Assembly: GCA_944390525.1 (NCBI GenBank)
Contig: CALXQH010000016.1
Coordinates: 1-33,453 of the forward strand
Direction of reading: 5' to 3'
Origin: an uncultured Clostridia bacterium
Lineage (GTDB): Bacteria > Bacillota > Clostridia > TANB77 > CAG-508
Length of the DNA: 33,453 bases
Shown here: positions 32,350 through 33,453 of the stretch, one piece after another
Layout of the letters: the number at the start of each line of letters is the position of its first letter
Numbering within the stretch: the first letter of the stretch is position 1
The notes under the pieces: generated by a model
Database searches by the model: none
What the model saw: the letters and a program-made list of their open reading frames with translations, nothing else
What the model was told of the DNA's origin: nothing
Position numbers and translations under genes: made by a program

Positions 32350-33162
32350 TTATTCGGGAAGTTTTCCGTTATAAACCAACTCCCGTGAAGAGTTGTTGTA
32401 GTAGCCTTCACTCATAGTCTGTGCCAATTCCCAATTGTACTTTTTGATGATGTGCTCAAACATCGGGATTTTATAGTCTGCAATTGTGATAAGAGGCTTT
32501 GTAGTACCGAGATACTTAAAAGCTTGTTCTAACATCTTTGTTGCAACATGTTTCCCACGGTAGCCTTCTACTACGAGAAAAGTACAAATTTTGCTTTCGG
32601 TATTATCCTTTTTCAAAAATGCTACACCAGCTACATTGCTATTAATTGCGCAAATAACAACTTCACCAGTACCATTTAATACTCTAGGAATTTCTTTTGC
32701 CCAATACCACTCAAAATGTTTAGGATAATCTTTACAGATGTAATCCGTAACAGAATAAGCAGCCTGTGCAAATTTACCAAAGAGCTTATGGTTGTTGATA
32801 AGAGAGCTTAATGTGTAAATTCTCATATCGTTTATCTGTTTCCGAAGTTCAAACACATAGACTCCCAAAGCTTCCTTTTCTTCAGGATAAATTTCCTGAT
32901 ACATTTCCAAAGCTTTATACTTGGTAACACCAGGAATTGCCCTAGAAGAATCTTCATTGTCGAGCATATCAGGAAAATCTTCATAGCGAGTTACACGAAT
33001 AACCTCGAACTTGATATTAGAATAGTCCTTAAAAGTGATTGTATCACCTTTTTGAACTCTTTTAATATCAGGATATCCAACCCTTACTTCAAGAGTCTTG
33101 ATTCCCTTGTTGATGAGGTTGTAATATTCCCGTTTGATTCTCCAGTTATAGTTTTTAGCCAT
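32350..33162 (-). CDS. ASCH-GNAT fusion protein
   Basis: A 270-residue fusion. Residues 1 to about 108 form an ASCH domain (WRIKREYYNLINKGIKTLEV with the matching EVRVGYP and KGDTITFKD blocks). Residues about 112-265 form a GNAT acetyltransferase (AINSNVAGVAFLKK, then the acetyl-CoA loop EGYRGKHVATKMLEQAF). In that loop the usual R-x-x-G-x-G/A is RGKHVA, with His at the first Gly. It probably couples nucleic-acid or modified-nucleoside binding to acetylation; the substrate is unknown. Base use differs from the neighbours: 22 G+C of 60 in 32461-32520 against 13 of 60 in 32041-32100 of the adjacent ASCH gene. This suggests horizontal arrival. It has its own promoter with a palindromic operator. 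Confidence 0.85.
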   Translation of the reverse strand: MAKNYNWRIKREYYNLINKGIKTLEVRVGYPDIKRVQKGDTITFKDYSNIKFEVIRVTRYEDFPDMLDNEDSSRAIPGVTKYKALEMYQEIYPEEKEALGVYVFELRKQINDMRIYTLSSLINNHKLFGKFAQAAYSVTDYICKDYPKHFEWYWAKEIPRVLNGTGEVVICAINSNVAGVAFLKKDNTESKICTFLVVEGYRGKHVATKMLEQAFKYLGTTKPLITIADYKIPMFEHIIKKYNWELAQTMSEGYYNNSSRELVYNGKLPE

Positions 33163-33209
33163 AACATCAACCGTCCTTTCATAAAGTATATGTTCTTAAA
33201 ACTGCAACG

Positions 33210-33226
33210 TACTGTAATTTACAGTA
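33210..33226. promoter_or_regulatory. Perfect palindromic operator at the ASCH-GNAT transcription start
   Basis: TACTGTAA-T-TTACAGTA, an 8-bp perfect inverted repeat about one central base. It lies just downstream of the -10 on -, at the likely transcription start, where a bound dimeric repressor would block RNA polymerase. Confidence 0.75.
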
Positions 33227-33233
33227 TAACTTT

Positions 33234-33262
33234 ATTATAACATAAATGGTAAAGATTGTAAA
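33234..33262 (-). promoter_or_regulatory. Sigma-A promoter of the ASCH-GNAT gene
   Basis: On -: TTTACA (33257-33262), 17-bp spacer, consensus TATAAT (33234-33239). The leader is about 65 bases and ends in AAAGGACGG upstream of the ATG. Confidence 0.8.
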
Positions 33263-33362
33263 TGATTATGTATACAAAAAATGGGACAATTTAAAGTTAA
33301 ATGATGAAATAAATTTCAGCGACAACTTACAAGTTGTTATTCTAGATCAAAATATATGTGTT

Positions 33363-33390
33363 AGAGGTATCAAAAGATATCTCTTTTTTG
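33363..33390 (+). terminator. Rho-independent terminator near the right edge
   Basis: A 9-bp stem AGAGGTATC/GATATCTCT (33363-33371 with 33376-33384, one G-U pair) around AAAA, followed by T's to 33389. The gene it serves is not clear within this window. Confidence 0.7.
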
Positions 33391-33453
33391 TGATTTAAAA
33401 AACAAATTTCCAAAATCTGTCCGATTTTTAAACTTTATAAGAGACCTTAATAG

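Noticed and set aside
33246..33398. A 50-residue open frame on + (MVKIVNDYVYKKWDN...) near the right edge
   Set aside because: It has no ribosome site, overlaps the ASCH-GNAT promoter on the other strand and runs through a terminator hairpin. Its composition is protein-like, so it might be a relic, but support is too thin to list as a gene.

Overview
The window is very AT-rich. It uses the standard bacterial code and carries strong AGGAGG-type ribosome sites and TTGACA-17-TATAAT-type promoters. It encodes endospore proteins (YabG, a SipL-like DUF3794/LysM protein, YunB, SpoVAC/SpoVAD/SpoVAE). This points to a low-GC, spore-forming member of the Firmicutes, most likely a clostridium. The species cannot be named from this sequence alone.

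Left third (about 461-14370, all on +): a surface or exopolysaccharide locus of the Wzx/Wzy type. It holds an LCP ligase, an initiating sugar-phosphate transferase, three GT4 glycosyltransferases, three O-acyltransferases (two membrane acyltransferase-3 proteins and one left-handed beta-helix enzyme), a Wzy-like polymerase whose frame is broken near base 5749, a Wzx flippase, and the CpsC/CpsD/CpsB regulatory trio (co-polymerase, tyrosine kinase, PHP phosphatase). Most genes overlap or lie within about 35 bp of each other, so one or two long transcripts are likely. The locus is preceded by the frameshifted tail of an unidentified gene.

Middle (14370-26873): conserved core genes. yabG and veg keep the neighbourhood seen in Bacillus, followed by sipL-like and yunB. 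rplM-rpsI (on -) and infC-rpmI-rplT (on +) diverge from a 341-bp region holding two promoters, an L13-type leader hairpin and a well-formed infC attenuator. infC itself appears to start at AUU. The spoVAC-AD-AE operon (on -) is headed by a dodecin gene. A GH18/SH3 cell-wall or spore hydrolase, an unrecognised 330-residue protein preceded by a hairpin that covers its ribosome site, greA and deoD follow.

Right part (26900-33453): tRNA-Gln(CTG), a small anchored extracellular protein, an LPXTG-anchored von Willebrand A protein, a TVP38/VTT membrane protein with a small membrane partner, a Xer-like tyrosine recombinase with Arg where the hairpin Lys is usual, a short ASCH-domain protein, and a convergent ASCH-GNAT fusion. 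The fusion gene has clearly higher GC than its surroundings and a perfect palindrome at its promoter, which suggests recent acquisition.

The findings most worth testing are the broken polymerase, the covered ribosome site before the unknown gene at 24510, the dodecin at the head of the spoVA operon, the 11-bp triple repeat upstream of veg, and the paired ASCH genes with their operator. I saw no CRISPR array, rRNA or insertion sequence.
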